From Ardenticatenaceae bacterium (GTDB taxonomy: Bacteria > Chloroflexota > Anaerolineae > Promineifilales > Promineifilaceae): DNA of 64,000 nucleotides. Below the pieces are notes generated by a model, which saw only the letters and a program-made list of their open reading frames with translations, did not search any database and was not told the DNA's origin. Below, in pieces: positions 24,286 through 33,334 of the stretch. How positions within the stretch are numbered: position 1 is the stretch's first letter; every line of letters begins with the position of its first letter. The stretch is taken from the NCBI GenBank assembly GCA_020634455.1, contig JACKBQ010000002.1:62001-126000 (forward strand). Direction: 5' to 3'. A program made the position numbers and the translations under genes.

Positions 24286-26025
24286 TTGACTCTAAATGCA
24301 CAAAATCCCCCAAAAAAGTCACATGATTATTTAGACTTCTTTGTCGCTGGCGGGGCGATGCGTAAGGGTGCCCCTTCCTACATCACCCGGCCCGCAGATG
24401 AACAACTACAGCAAGCTGCACGTCGCGGCGAGTTTTGTTACGTGCTCACACCACGGCAGATGGGTAAATCGAGCATGATGGTTCGTGCCTCAGCTCATTT
24501 GGAGGAGGATGGTTACCGCACCGTGGTTATTGATCTGACCCAGATCGGGACGACGGCAACAATGGATCAGTGGTATATTGGCTTTTTGTTGCGCGTTGTC
24601 TCCAAGCTGAAGCTCACCGTTGACTTAAGCGATTGGTGGCAGACACATCATAGATTGCCTGTTGTGCAGCGCTTTAGCCAATTCTTCCAGGAAGTCGTTC
24701 TTGCCCAGGTTTCAGACACCGTCGTTATTTTTGTGGATGAAATTGACTATTCCTTGGGCCTCGACTTTGCCGCCGACTTTTTTGCCGCCGTGCGCTCTAT
24801 ATTCAATGCTCGTTCTCGTACCCCTGTATTTAATCGTTTGACCTTTATTTTCTTGGGGGTGGCCACGCCTTTTGATTTAGCCGACAGTGAAAGCAGCGCG
24901 CCCTTTAATATTGGTCGGGCGATACCGCTCGACGAATTTTCACAAAAGGATGCCCATATTCTTTATGAAGGATTGCAGGCTGTTATTCCCGATTCCGCCA
25001 AAGAGGTTTTTGAGCGTATCTTCTATTGGACAAACGGTCATCCCTTCCTCACGCAGCGTTTGTGTAAAGAAATATCCATTTCAGAAACAGCCATATGGGA
25101 CAGCGATGCTGTAGACCAATTGGTGCAACGCCTTTTCTTATCTGACAAGGCAAAAAACGAAACAAATCTACAATTTATTCGCGGCTACGTTACTGACCAT
25201 AAGATGCGGTCGCAAATGTTGAAACTGTATGCTCAAGTGTATCAGGGGAACCGTGTCCGTGAAGAAAAAAGATCATATGTCCAAAACCTAATGAAGGTAA
25301 TTGGCTTATTGACAACTGCATCTGGTTTGCCGCCACGTTCGCTGATGGTGCGTAACCGCATTTATGAAAAGGCTTTTGATCAGGCATGGATTGAGGAAAC
25401 AAGAGGTACTCCTCAACAAATAGAACCTCTATCCAAGCCAAAATGGATATTCTGGCTCAGTGCCACAGTTATTGTGTTGCTTCTCATCGTTGCTGCCCTG
25501 TTTGGACTTGGTGTCTTGCCAATTGACGATAAAACAACGACGAATACACTGGTTCCAACTGAAGTTTCCGTGGAATCAACTGCAACAGATACGCCATTAC
25601 CCACCAACACAGCCACTGCAACCACTAGGGCGACAGCGGTAGATACGGCCACGCCCTCAGCCACACCAGTACCAACGATTTCACCTGCTCTACTACCCGT
25701 ACCAGAGCTGCAAAACAACCTTTGCAGTGGTGAAATTACCATTTACAAGAGTGGGGATCCTATTCTTTTTGAATGGTATTGGGCAGGCAGTCTCAGTGGA
25801 CAAAACTATCTAGAAATTCGCATTGGGCCGGAGAACGATTTAGGATACCGACTAGCAGTGTCCGCTCCTCTTTCCGATAATCACTGGTCATATTACGTTA
25901 CTTCCCAAGAAGTATTCAATCGGTATCCCATTGATGCTTCGTTCCATTGGCAAATTGTCGTTATGTCTGAAAATCAAATTACGGAGTTGTCACGCTCAAT
26001 TTATGGATGTTTTAATAAGCAATGA
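24286..26025 (+). CDS. Membrane-anchored AAA-like (PF14516-type) ATPase with extracellular domain
   Basis: 579 residues. The TTG at 24286 has AAGGA 9 bases upstream; the first ATG (24358) would cut the conserved FFVAGGAMRKGAPSYITR. The ATPase has TPRQMGKS (55-62) and VVIFVDEID (146-154), followed by a winged-helix-like region to about 370. One membrane helix (387-410) leads to a Thr/Pro-rich stalk (411-475) and a beta-rich domain of about 100 residues ending in Cys. The ATPase faces the cytoplasm; the last part should be outside. Co-directional with the TIR gene, 12 bases apart. Function unknown; a sensor-to-ATPase coupling is an inference. Confidence 0.8.
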   Translation: MTLNAQNPPKKSHDYLDFFVAGGAMRKGAPSYITRPADEQLQQAARRGEFCYVLTPRQMGKSSMMVRASAHLEEDGYRTVVIDLTQIGTTATMDQWYIGFLLRVVSKLKLTVDLSDWWQTHHRLPVVQRFSQFFQEVVLAQVSDTVVIFVDEIDYSLGLDFAADFFAAVRSIFNARSRTPVFNRLTFIFLGVATPFDLADSESSAPFNIGRAIPLDEFSQKDAHILYEGLQAVIPDSAKEVFERIFYWTNGHPFLTQRLCKEISISETAIWDSDAVDQLVQRLFLSDKAKNETNLQFIRGYVTDHKMRSQMLKLYAQVYQGNRVREEKRSYVQNLMKVIGLLTTASGLPPRSLMVRNRIYEKAFDQAWIEETRGTPQQIEPLSKPKWIFWLSATVIVLLLIVAALFGLGVLPIDDKTTTNTLVPTEVSVESTATDTPLPTNTATATTRATAVDTATPSATPVPTISPALLPVPELQNNLCSGEITIYKSGDPILFEWYWAGSLSGQNYLEIRIGPENDLGYRLAVSAPLSDNHWSYYVTSQEVFNRYPIDASFHWQIVVMSENQITELSRSIYGCFNKQ

Positions 26026-26099
26026 TTAACTTTCCCCTTGCTCTATTTCGGGAGCACACACACACTAAATAACAAATTGCTTTGAGATTCAGGAATAAA

Positions 26100-28040
26100 A
26101 TGGCTAATACAACAAGTTTACACCAATCTATAATCTTTCGTGCTGGCGGCACTTTGGCCGCTGACAGCCCGTCTTACGTAGTTCGCAATGCTGACAGGAA
26201 CTTGTATGAGTTTGTTTTGGCAGGACATTTCTGTTACGCACTAACCACAAGGCAGATGGGCAAATCCAGCCTGATGATCCGCACTGCGGATCGCTTGGAG
26301 CAAGTAGGGATAGGCACGGCAATTATAGATTTGTCGGCATTGGGCACGGAAGCGACGGTAGATCAATGGTATTTGGGTTTGCTCACTTATTTGCAGAAAC
26401 AGTTTAAGTTGCAAGTGGACGTAGAGCAATGGTGGACGGAATATGGTGCCATTCCCCCTGCACAGCGATTTGTGGAGTTTTTGCGCGATGTTGTCTTGAA
26501 AGAACAAGAGGGGCAGGTGGTCATCTTCATTGACGAAATTGATACCACACTCAGGCTTGAGTTCTCCGATGACTTTTTTGCTGCCATCCGTTCCGTTTAC
26601 AATGCCCGTGCCCTTGAGCCAGTCTATGAGCGTCTGGTTTTTGTCTTACTTGGCGTGGCTACCCCCACCGATTTAATGAAAGATCGGCGGCGCACCCCTT
26701 TTAACATTGGCAAGCACATTGACCTAAATGAATTCCTTCTTGAAGATCTAAATAAAGAGCCGACGCTGCACCGTTATGAAGAGGCGTTAGAGCTGCTCTA
26801 TCCGGGACAAGGTGAGTTTATCTTGCAGCGCATCTTCCATTGGGCCAATGGCCATCCTTACCTGACACAGCGGCTTTGCTTACTCGTTGCCGAACGCAAA
26901 CCGTACAAAAGGGATCGCTGGATAGAGAGCGAAATTGATGGCATAGTGGATAGACAGTTTCTCTCTGCCCGTGAGGATGATCCCAACATCAACTTTGTGG
27001 TCAATAAGATAACAAAACATCCGCAAAAAGAGGATTTACTTAAGTTGTATCGGCGTATCTTTAATGGCGAAAAAGTGCAGGACAATAAACGCTCTTATTT
27101 ACATACACAGTTGAAATTAACCGGCTTGGTCATCCCGGATGGGGAAGGGAATTTGATCGTCGGCAATCTTATTTACCACACCATCTTCAACCTCAATTGG
27201 ATTACAGTCAATCTGCCCAAAGATTTTCCACGTTATATGCGGTATATCATCCCCGCAGCTATCGTTGCGCTCATCGCTTTGATCATCATCGCTATCAGTT
27301 TGATTAGGGGAAATGCACCCACAGAACCTACGGCGATCCCGATAGTGGTGCCCTCAGAAGCAACCACTGCTGTTCCCGAACCCACGGACACCCAACCATC
27401 TAGCACACCTGAAGTCATTGTGATCACCAATACGCCGCTGCCCACATCACCAACACAGACTCCAGAACCAACCAGTACAGCCACAGCGGCGAGTACGCAA
27501 ACAGCTACGGCAACCAATACAGATACCCCAGTTCCTTCAAACCTGGCTCTCGTGAATGGTTTGGCGGATGTTTTCCTGGCACCTAGCGAGAACTTCCCGG
27601 TATTAGACACGCTGTCAGCCGGTGAAAACGTGTTTGTTATGGGACGGGCGACAACGCGGGGATGGTTGCTGGTGGAAGTGGATGGAGTTCAAGGCTTTGC
27701 TGTCGGCCAGTTCTTTGATCTCTTAATGGATGAAGCATCCTTGCCACTTGCACCAACCCCTAATCAAGCGCTTGTACTTGTTTCTGCCAGCTTGTTTTCT
27801 AGACCCTCGGCACAATCAATCCAACTCACTTTTGCCCAATCGGGAGAATTATTAACGGTTGTTGGCCGCGATAGCAACTCTAACTGGTTGGTTGTGGAAA
27901 ATGTTGATGGTGTACGTGGGTTTACGCTTATTGTGAGCCAGAGCCTGGGTCAATTATTGGATTGGCCTGCTTCGCCAGCGGAGCTTGAGGCGTTGTCAGT
28001 GTTTACAGAGTTTCCCACGCCAACGCCATCTGGTGGGTAA
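26100..28040 (+). CDS. Membrane-anchored AAA-like ATPase with two SH3-like extracellular domains
   Basis: 646 residues, a paralogue of the previous gene. ATG at 26100 follows AGGA. P-loop TTRQMGKS (49-56), Walker B VVIFIDEID (140-148). A single helix (381-402) precedes a Thr/Pro-rich stalk (405-480). Two bacterial SH3-like repeats follow (about 485-545 and 555-625): VFLAPSENFPVLDTL, GWLLVEVDGVQGFA and NWLVVENVDGVRGFT. Such SH3 repeats bind cell-wall peptides in other proteins, which would make this a candidate envelope sensor. A 74-base gap without features precedes it. The whole cluster may be one module. Confidence 0.82.
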   Translation: MANTTSLHQSIIFRAGGTLAADSPSYVVRNADRNLYEFVLAGHFCYALTTRQMGKSSLMIRTADRLEQVGIGTAIIDLSALGTEATVDQWYLGLLTYLQKQFKLQVDVEQWWTEYGAIPPAQRFVEFLRDVVLKEQEGQVVIFIDEIDTTLRLEFSDDFFAAIRSVYNARALEPVYERLVFVLLGVATPTDLMKDRRRTPFNIGKHIDLNEFLLEDLNKEPTLHRYEEALELLYPGQGEFILQRIFHWANGHPYLTQRLCLLVAERKPYKRDRWIESEIDGIVDRQFLSAREDDPNINFVVNKITKHPQKEDLLKLYRRIFNGEKVQDNKRSYLHTQLKLTGLVIPDGEGNLIVGNLIYHTIFNLNWITVNLPKDFPRYMRYIIPAAIVALIALIIIAISLIRGNAPTEPTAIPIVVPSEATTAVPEPTDTQPSSTPEVIVITNTPLPTSPTQTPEPTSTATAASTQTATATNTDTPVPSNLALVNGLADVFLAPSENFPVLDTLSAGENVFVMGRATTRGWLLVEVDGVQGFAVGQFFDLLMDEASLPLAPTPNQALVLVSASLFSRPSAQSIQLTFAQSGELLTVVGRDSNSNWLVVENVDGVRGFTLIVSQSLGQLLDWPASPAELEALSVFTEFPTPTPSGG

Positions 28041-28179
28041 AGTTGGTGGAGCCCAAGCTTGCTTACAACTGAGGATATAAATGCGCCACGTGTAATAGGA
28101 GATGTGGGCATTATACTACCAGGCAGAATATGAACGTTAACGGCCGTTCCCTAACCACAATTGACTCTCCGAAAATTTC

Positions 28180-28208
28180 TTGACGGCCGTTTCCCACCGA
28201 CGTACACT
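28180..28208 (+). promoter_or_regulatory. Promoter of the SulP transporter gene
   Basis: TTGACG (28180-28185), 17 bases, TACACT (28203-28208). The spacer begins inside a genome palindrome. The ATG lies 41 bases downstream. Confidence 0.55.
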
Positions 28209-28248
28209 CCCCCAGGAAGTATTGCACCAAGCACGAAGGAGCTGATTC

Positions 28249-30420
28249 ATGTTCGCCAAGCTGGGAGCCAGCCTTAACCTCCAGCAATCAATTGCACCCG
28301 CCATCCGGTACCTGCAACGCCCGCTCCACCTCTTCCGCACCTATGATCGGGCCAACCTGCGCCCAGATATTCTTGCGGGTCTGACGGTGGCCGTCATTTT
28401 GCTGCCCCAATCCATTGCCTTTACCCTGGTTGCCGAACTGCCGCCACAGATGGGACTGTATGCCGCTATTTTGGGGGCCATCGTGGGGGCGCTGTGGGGT
28501 TCCTCTGACCAGATGCACACCGGGCCAGCCAATGCCATCTCGCTGCTCATCGCCAGTTCGTTAACGGCCGTTGTGGCTCCAGGCACCCCGGCATACGCCA
28601 TCGCTGCGGGCATGATGGCCGTCATGGTAGGCGTGTTCCAATTGGGGATGGGTCTGGTGCGGCTGGGCATGTTGGTGAACTTTGTCTCCCACTCGGTCAT
28701 TGTGGGCTTTGCTAGCGGCGCAGGTGTTTTAATTGCCCTCAAGCAATTTCAGCCGCTGTTGGGCTTGCCTTCTGGCGGGGGTGGTACGATTGGCACTTTA
28801 ACCAATATTGCCAACCAAATCAATAACTTGCACCTTCCCACAACGGCCGTAGGCGTTGGCACCATGATTCTCTTATTGATTCTGCGGCGGCTCAATCGGC
28901 GCTTGCCCTCGCCCTTGATTGTTATGATTTTAGCCTCGCTGGTTGTCTTTTTTCTGAGCCTGAACGAGCAAGGCGTTGCGGTCATTGGTCAACTATCGGC
29001 TTCCCTGCCGCCGCTGGCCGATTTGCCTTTGTTTAGCCTGGAACTGATTAGCAAGCTGTCGGCTGGAGCGTTGGCGGTGGGGGCGATTGGTTTGGTAGAA
29101 ACGGCCGCAATTGCCCGTTCAATGGCGGCACAAACGGGCCAGCGGCTAGACAGTAACCAGGAGTTTGTGGGGCAGGGGATGGCGAACATCGTCATGGGCT
29201 TTTTTTCCGGGTATCCGGGAGCAGGCTCGTTTTCGCGATCGGCCGTAAATTTTACAGCGGGTGCCAAAACGCCGATGTCGGCGATCTTTTCTGGCTTGTT
29301 CATGCTCATCGCCCTGTTTGCTTTGGCACCGTTGGCCGCCTTCCTGCCCATTGCCGCCCTCTCCGGTGTACTAATCATTACCGCCTTTGGCATGATCGAT
29401 CGCGAAGAAATTGCCCGCATCTGGCGCAGCCACCCCGGCGATGCCGCCATCATGGTGATTACGTTAATCGGCACTCTGTTCCTGGCCATTGAATTTGCAG
29501 TCTTGCTTGGCATCATCATCTCTTTGGGGCTGTATATTTGGCGCACCAGCACGCCGCGAATTCAGGCCGTTTTGCCAGACGATACGTTTAGCCATTTTAT
29601 TTACCGTCCAGAAAAAACGCCCTGCCCCCAACTGGCCATCATTGAGGTGTACGGTGACCTCTATTTTGGGGCGGTGAACTATGTTGAAGAGTTCATTACG
29701 CATTACGCCGATGCCCACTATGAGCAGCGTTTTTTGTTGCTGCGGCTGGATCATGTAAACACATGCGATTTTAGTGGGATTCATATGCTAGAAACGTTGG
29801 TGAAGATGTACCGGGATCAGGGTGGGGATGTGTTTATGGTGGGCACCAATTACCGGGTGCATCAGATGATGGAGTCATCCAATTTTGATGCGTTTTTGGG
29901 GGAAAATCATATTTTGGGAGAAGATGAGGCAATTGGGAAGATTTTTTACCAAGAGCTTGATCCGGCGATTTGTATTTACGAATGTCCCATTCGGGCGTTT
30001 AAGGAATGCCAAAATTTACCTAAGCGCATAGATGTAGCCAATATCCCGCACCTGGATGAAACGGAAAATGAATACATTCAAACCGTAGAGCCGCTGCAAT
30101 TGTGGCAGCAGCTTCATCCGGCAAATGGGAATGGTAAATTGGGTGATACGGCCGTTCCCTACGTGGTAGATGTGCGTGAACCCCGTGAATACCGCCAGGG
30201 GCACATTGCTGAGGCCCGACTGGTGCCCCTGCCTAAACTGTTGTCAGATGAGGTGAAGTTGCCCGCCGACCGACAAATCGTGCTGGTTTGCCGCAGCGGT
30301 CGTCGCAGTCGCCGGGCGGCCGCCGCTTTGCAGCATATCGGCTGCATGAATGTACACATTTTACAAGGCGGTATGCTTGCCTGGAATTCAGCCGGGCTTT
30401 TGGAAGCGATAGAATTTTAG
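28249..30420 (+). CDS. SulP/SLC26 anion transporter with STAS and rhodanese domains
   Basis: 723 residues. GAAGGAG precedes the ATG. Residues 30-430 hold about 12 membrane helices with SulP patterns: DILAGLTVAVILLPQSIAF, GSSDQMHTGPANA and GYPGAGSFSRSAVN. A cytoplasmic STAS domain follows (about 445-560: TCDFSGIHMLETL). A short Cys-rich link (CIYECPIRAFKEC) leads to a rhodanese domain (about 615-723) with active Cys in LVCRSGRRSRRAA. It probably takes up sulfate or a similar anion; the rhodanese suggests coupling to sulfane sulfur. Cytoplasmic membrane. Confidence 0.88.
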   Translation: MFAKLGASLNLQQSIAPAIRYLQRPLHLFRTYDRANLRPDILAGLTVAVILLPQSIAFTLVAELPPQMGLYAAILGAIVGALWGSSDQMHTGPANAISLLIASSLTAVVAPGTPAYAIAAGMMAVMVGVFQLGMGLVRLGMLVNFVSHSVIVGFASGAGVLIALKQFQPLLGLPSGGGGTIGTLTNIANQINNLHLPTTAVGVGTMILLLILRRLNRRLPSPLIVMILASLVVFFLSLNEQGVAVIGQLSASLPPLADLPLFSLELISKLSAGALAVGAIGLVETAAIARSMAAQTGQRLDSNQEFVGQGMANIVMGFFSGYPGAGSFSRSAVNFTAGAKTPMSAIFSGLFMLIALFALAPLAAFLPIAALSGVLIITAFGMIDREEIARIWRSHPGDAAIMVITLIGTLFLAIEFAVLLGIIISLGLYIWRTSTPRIQAVLPDDTFSHFIYRPEKTPCPQLAIIEVYGDLYFGAVNYVEEFITHYADAHYEQRFLLLRLDHVNTCDFSGIHMLETLVKMYRDQGGDVFMVGTNYRVHQMMESSNFDAFLGENHILGEDEAIGKIFYQELDPAICIYECPIRAFKECQNLPKRIDVANIPHLDETENEYIQTVEPLQLWQQLHPANGNGKLGDTAVPYVVDVREPREYRQGHIAEARLVPLPKLLSDEVKLPADRQIVLVCRSGRRSRRAAAALQHIGCMNVHILQGGMLAWNSAGLLEAIEF

Positions 30421-30439
30421 ACCCTGAGAGAATAAACGT

Positions 30440-31420
30440 ATGCCCTACACTTTTGACGAGCAGCTATCACGCAATATTGGTCTGGATTTAGTGCGCGTAA
30501 CGGAAACGGCCGCACTCGCCGCTGGCCATTGGGTAGGGTCTGGCGATTTTGCCAACGCCCACCGTGCTGCCACCCGCGCCATGGCCGATGCCCTGAATAC
30601 CCTGGAAATGAACGGCCGTGTCATCATCGGGGAAGAGCGCAGACTGGGTGAAGATTCTCCTCTGTGCAGCGGCCAACTGGTAGGTACAGGCTCTGGCCCG
30701 GAAGTTGATGTGCTGGTAGACCCCATTGATGGCACCAACCGCCTCATTCGCGGCAAGCCAGGAGCGATTTCGGTGGTCGGTATTGCCCCCAGAGGTACCA
30801 TTTGGTCGCCATTTCCGGCACGGTACATGGAAAAAATAATTACCGACCAAAATGCAGCCCAGGCGCTGGTGCCTCAATGCATGGATGCGCCCGCCGCCTG
30901 GACGTTGGCGCTCATAGCCCGTCACAAAAAAAAGTCCGTGCGGGATCTGGGCGTGATTGTGCTGGAACGGCCGCGCAACCAACATTTAATTGATGAAATA
31001 CGGGAATGCGGGGCAAGGGTTTTGCTGCGAAACGACGGCGATGCTGAAGGGGCGCTTTTAGCCGCTACCAAAGATGCTGATGTAGACGTGCTCATGGGCA
31101 TCGGTGGCGCTTCGCAAGGTGTGTTGGCCGCTTGCGCCGTAAAAGCATCGGGCGGGGCAATGCTGGCCCGGCTAAAACCGCAAGATGCCACCGAACGGGA
31201 CAACATTCGCGAAGCTGGCCTGGATATGGAGCGGATTCTGACCTGTTCCGAATTAGTAAACAGCAATCAAATCTTTTTTGCAGCAACCAGCATTACGGGC
31301 AGCCCGCTGCTGCGCTCCATGCAGTTTTGGGGCAATTATGCCTCTACGCACTCACTGCTCATCCGCTCCGAGACGGGGACGCGCCGCTTTATTCATGCCG
31401 AACACGGCACCCATTTGTGA
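30440..31420 (+). CDS. glpX: Fructose-1,6-bisphosphatase, class II
   Basis: 326 residues, the size of GlpX. It contains the class II markers: RAATRAMADALN, IIGEERRLGEDSPL (metal ligands), VDVLVDPIDGTNRLIRGKPGA and the GIGGASQGVLAACAVK loop. It removes the 1-phosphate of fructose-1,6-bisphosphate in gluconeogenesis or the Calvin-type cycle. The ATG lies 19 bases after the SulP stop, so the two may share a transcript. It converges on the gene at 31426, with only 5 bases between. Confidence 0.95.
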   Translation: MPYTFDEQLSRNIGLDLVRVTETAALAAGHWVGSGDFANAHRAATRAMADALNTLEMNGRVIIGEERRLGEDSPLCSGQLVGTGSGPEVDVLVDPIDGTNRLIRGKPGAISVVGIAPRGTIWSPFPARYMEKIITDQNAAQALVPQCMDAPAAWTLALIARHKKKSVRDLGVIVLERPRNQHLIDEIRECGARVLLRNDGDAEGALLAATKDADVDVLMGIGGASQGVLAACAVKASGGAMLARLKPQDATERDNIREAGLDMERILTCSELVNSNQIFFAATSITGSPLLRSMQFWGNYASTHSLLIRSETGTRRFIHAEHGTHL

Positions 31421-31425
31421 GTTTG

Positions 31426-31908
31426 TTATTCACTGGTGGGGGGAGACGGCCGTATTCCATAAGATTGCAGCGTTTCCGGGTGAAATAGCCAGGCCAGCCC
31501 CAAAAGCGGCTGTAGCAACGGGAAAAAGCCATAATCAATGCCAAACCAGCGCCAAACCGTACTGCCAACCAGCTCTGGATTGATGATACTCAACGTACCC
31601 ACAATGAGCGTCATCAGTGACTCAAACCCCAGCACCAGCACCGAAAGCCACCACGCCCAGCGCCGCCGATAAGCAAAACCAATGGTTGCCGTCAGGTAGC
31701 ATAGCGCCGCTACGGCGCTTAACGCTGGCCCTGTGTAGCTGGCGACGCCTTCCTTCAAAAAAAGCTGGTACACTGAGCGAAAGCCTGTAGAAAGTGCCAA
31801 AACCGGGTAGGAAACCGCCAAAATGGTGCCCGCCCGTCGAATAAAGGGCGAACGTATATCTTGTGGTAAATCAGATTGTGTGGATAACTGTTTGGAAGAA
31901 TGTTTCAT
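31426..31908 (-). CDS. Hypothetical membrane protein, four helices
   Basis: 160 residues. Polar 25-residue N-terminus, then four hydrophobic segments: about 30-50, 63-80, 87-108 and 125-142. The ends of helix 2 and 3 contain YRRRWAWW, a positive inside loop. I do not recognise the family. It converges with glpX and is 218 bases from the next plus-strand gene. A TGTGGATAA in its 5' coding part is a lone DnaA-box-like match without meaning on its own. Confidence 0.7.
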   Translation of the reverse strand: MKHSSKQLSTQSDLPQDIRSPFIRRAGTILAVSYPVLALSTGFRSVYQLFLKEGVASYTGPALSAVAALCYLTATIGFAYRRRWAWWLSVLVLGFESLMTLIVGTLSIINPELVGSTVWRWFGIDYGFFPLLQPLLGLAWLFHPETLQSYGIRPSPPTSE

Positions 31909-32126
31909 GTTGCCAATTTTAGCATGAAGGTTGCAAATTTCCCCTTTATGTTGGCATTAGATTAAAATACCCAAGGTTACACTCGCACGAGACAATATTT
32001 ATGTAAAAACTAAAAAGATATTTGAATAAGAATGAGGGCGAAATTGGTTTTTACTTGAGCGAATCACAGAGAAATCGCCCTTCGTTTTTCAAACCACTTT
32101 CTGTGATTTGCTTAACGAGGAACAGA

Positions 32127-33212
32127 ATGGATTCAACACCTGATAAACATTCAAATGATTTTGCTTATCCGCCGCCGCCACAAGATACAGATCTGGAACA
32201 TGTGTGGGAATTTGCTGGCCAACGTTTGGATAGTGGCAACTTTACCAATGCTATGATCCACTTTTATCGTGGTGAAATGTCCCGCTCCAACGTTTGGCGA
32301 CAGCGGTTGGATGCCACGACCAATTGGGCAGTGATTACCACTGGTGCGGCGCTAACCTTTGTGTTTAGCGATGCCAGCCATACTGCCTCCATTTTACTGA
32401 TTGATTCGATGTTTGTGCTGCTATTTCTGTTTATTGAGGCACGCCGCTACCGCTATTATGAGATGTGGACAAACCGGGTGCGGTTAATGGAGAAAAACTT
32501 TTTTGTGGGTTTGTTGTCGCCCCCCTTTATGCCGCATGCCGATTGGGCAGACAAGATCAGTGAAAGTTTAAACAATCCCCGATTTCCCATAGGATTGTTA
32601 GAGGCGCTAGGGCGGCGTTATCGGCGAAATTACGCACCCATTTTCCTCATTTTGGCTGTGAGCTGGATTGGCAAAACGTATATGCATCCGGTGGCAGTGA
32701 ACAGTTGGGCCGAATATGTGGCGCGTTCGGCAATGGGGCCAATTCCAGGCTGGTTGGTTCTTGCCGCAGGGTTTATTTTTAATGGGGCACTCATTGCCTT
32801 GGGCATGTTTACCGCTGGTTTGCAGCAGACTCAGGGGGAAGTGTTGTCATCTACGACGTCCCGGTGGAGCAATTTTTTGAGCCGTCTACGTCGCATTACG
32901 TGGGATACGTTTGAAACGGAAGTGCCCCGCATGGCTCGGTTTGATTCGCGTAAGCAGCTCGCTTACATTATTTCAGACAACATTGAAGCGGTGAGCCAGC
33001 GGTTAATGAAGGAATTGGGGCGAGGCGTTACGTTGATCAACGCAAAGGGGATGTACACGGGCAAAGAGCATGGGGTATTGATGTGTGCTTTGGAAGCGCG
33101 GCAAAAATCCCAGTTGCGGCGGCTGGTGTACCAGGCTGATCCTCATGCCTTCGTAATTTTGACGCCAGTTGAAGATGTGCGTGGCGGTGGTTTTCGGCCT
33201 TTAGAGACGTGA
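32127..33212 (+). CDS. DUF2270 membrane protein fused to a DUF2179-like domain
   Basis: 361 residues. ATG at 32127 follows ACGAGGA. Residues 40-100 have the DUF2270 signature MIHFYRGEMSRSNVWRQRLD with TTNWAV, followed by four membrane segments (about 68-85, 95-113, 170-190 and 208-230). The C-terminal 95 residues look like DUF2179 of YitT proteins: YIISDNIEAVSQRLMKEL, RGVTLINAKGMYTGKEH and AFVILTPVEDVRGGGF. DUF2179 is usually attached to the C-terminus of YitT-type membrane proteins. Neither domain has a firm function. The fusion is the noteworthy part. Confidence 0.8.
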   Translation: MDSTPDKHSNDFAYPPPPQDTDLEHVWEFAGQRLDSGNFTNAMIHFYRGEMSRSNVWRQRLDATTNWAVITTGAALTFVFSDASHTASILLIDSMFVLLFLFIEARRYRYYEMWTNRVRLMEKNFFVGLLSPPFMPHADWADKISESLNNPRFPIGLLEALGRRYRRNYAPIFLILAVSWIGKTYMHPVAVNSWAEYVARSAMGPIPGWLVLAAGFIFNGALIALGMFTAGLQQTQGEVLSSTTSRWSNFLSRLRRITWDTFETEVPRMARFDSRKQLAYIISDNIEAVSQRLMKELGRGVTLINAKGMYTGKEHGVLMCALEARQKSQLRRLVYQADPHAFVILTPVEDVRGGGFRPLET

Positions 33213-33264
33213 TTCTTTTAAGGAGACGATACTGACTGTCGTTGACCGCCATGAATGAAAATCA

Positions 33265-33312
33265 ACAGATTTCGCAGATTACATAGATTTGGCTTTAATC
33301 TGCGAAATCTGT
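33265..33312. repeat. Inverted repeat of CAGATT units before the TolB-like gene
   Basis: ACAGATTTCGCAGATT (33265-33280) pairs perfectly with AATCTGCGAAATCTGT (33297-33312). The same words recur at 7310, 39400 and 54725. Confidence 0.8.
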
Positions 33313-33334
33313 GGATTAGTTACGAAGGATTGCT

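Noticed and set aside
31875..31890. DnaA-box-like TGTGGATAA; another match near 46404
   Set aside because: Single matches inside genes, not clustered, no dnaA nearby; rpmH alone does not mark an origin.
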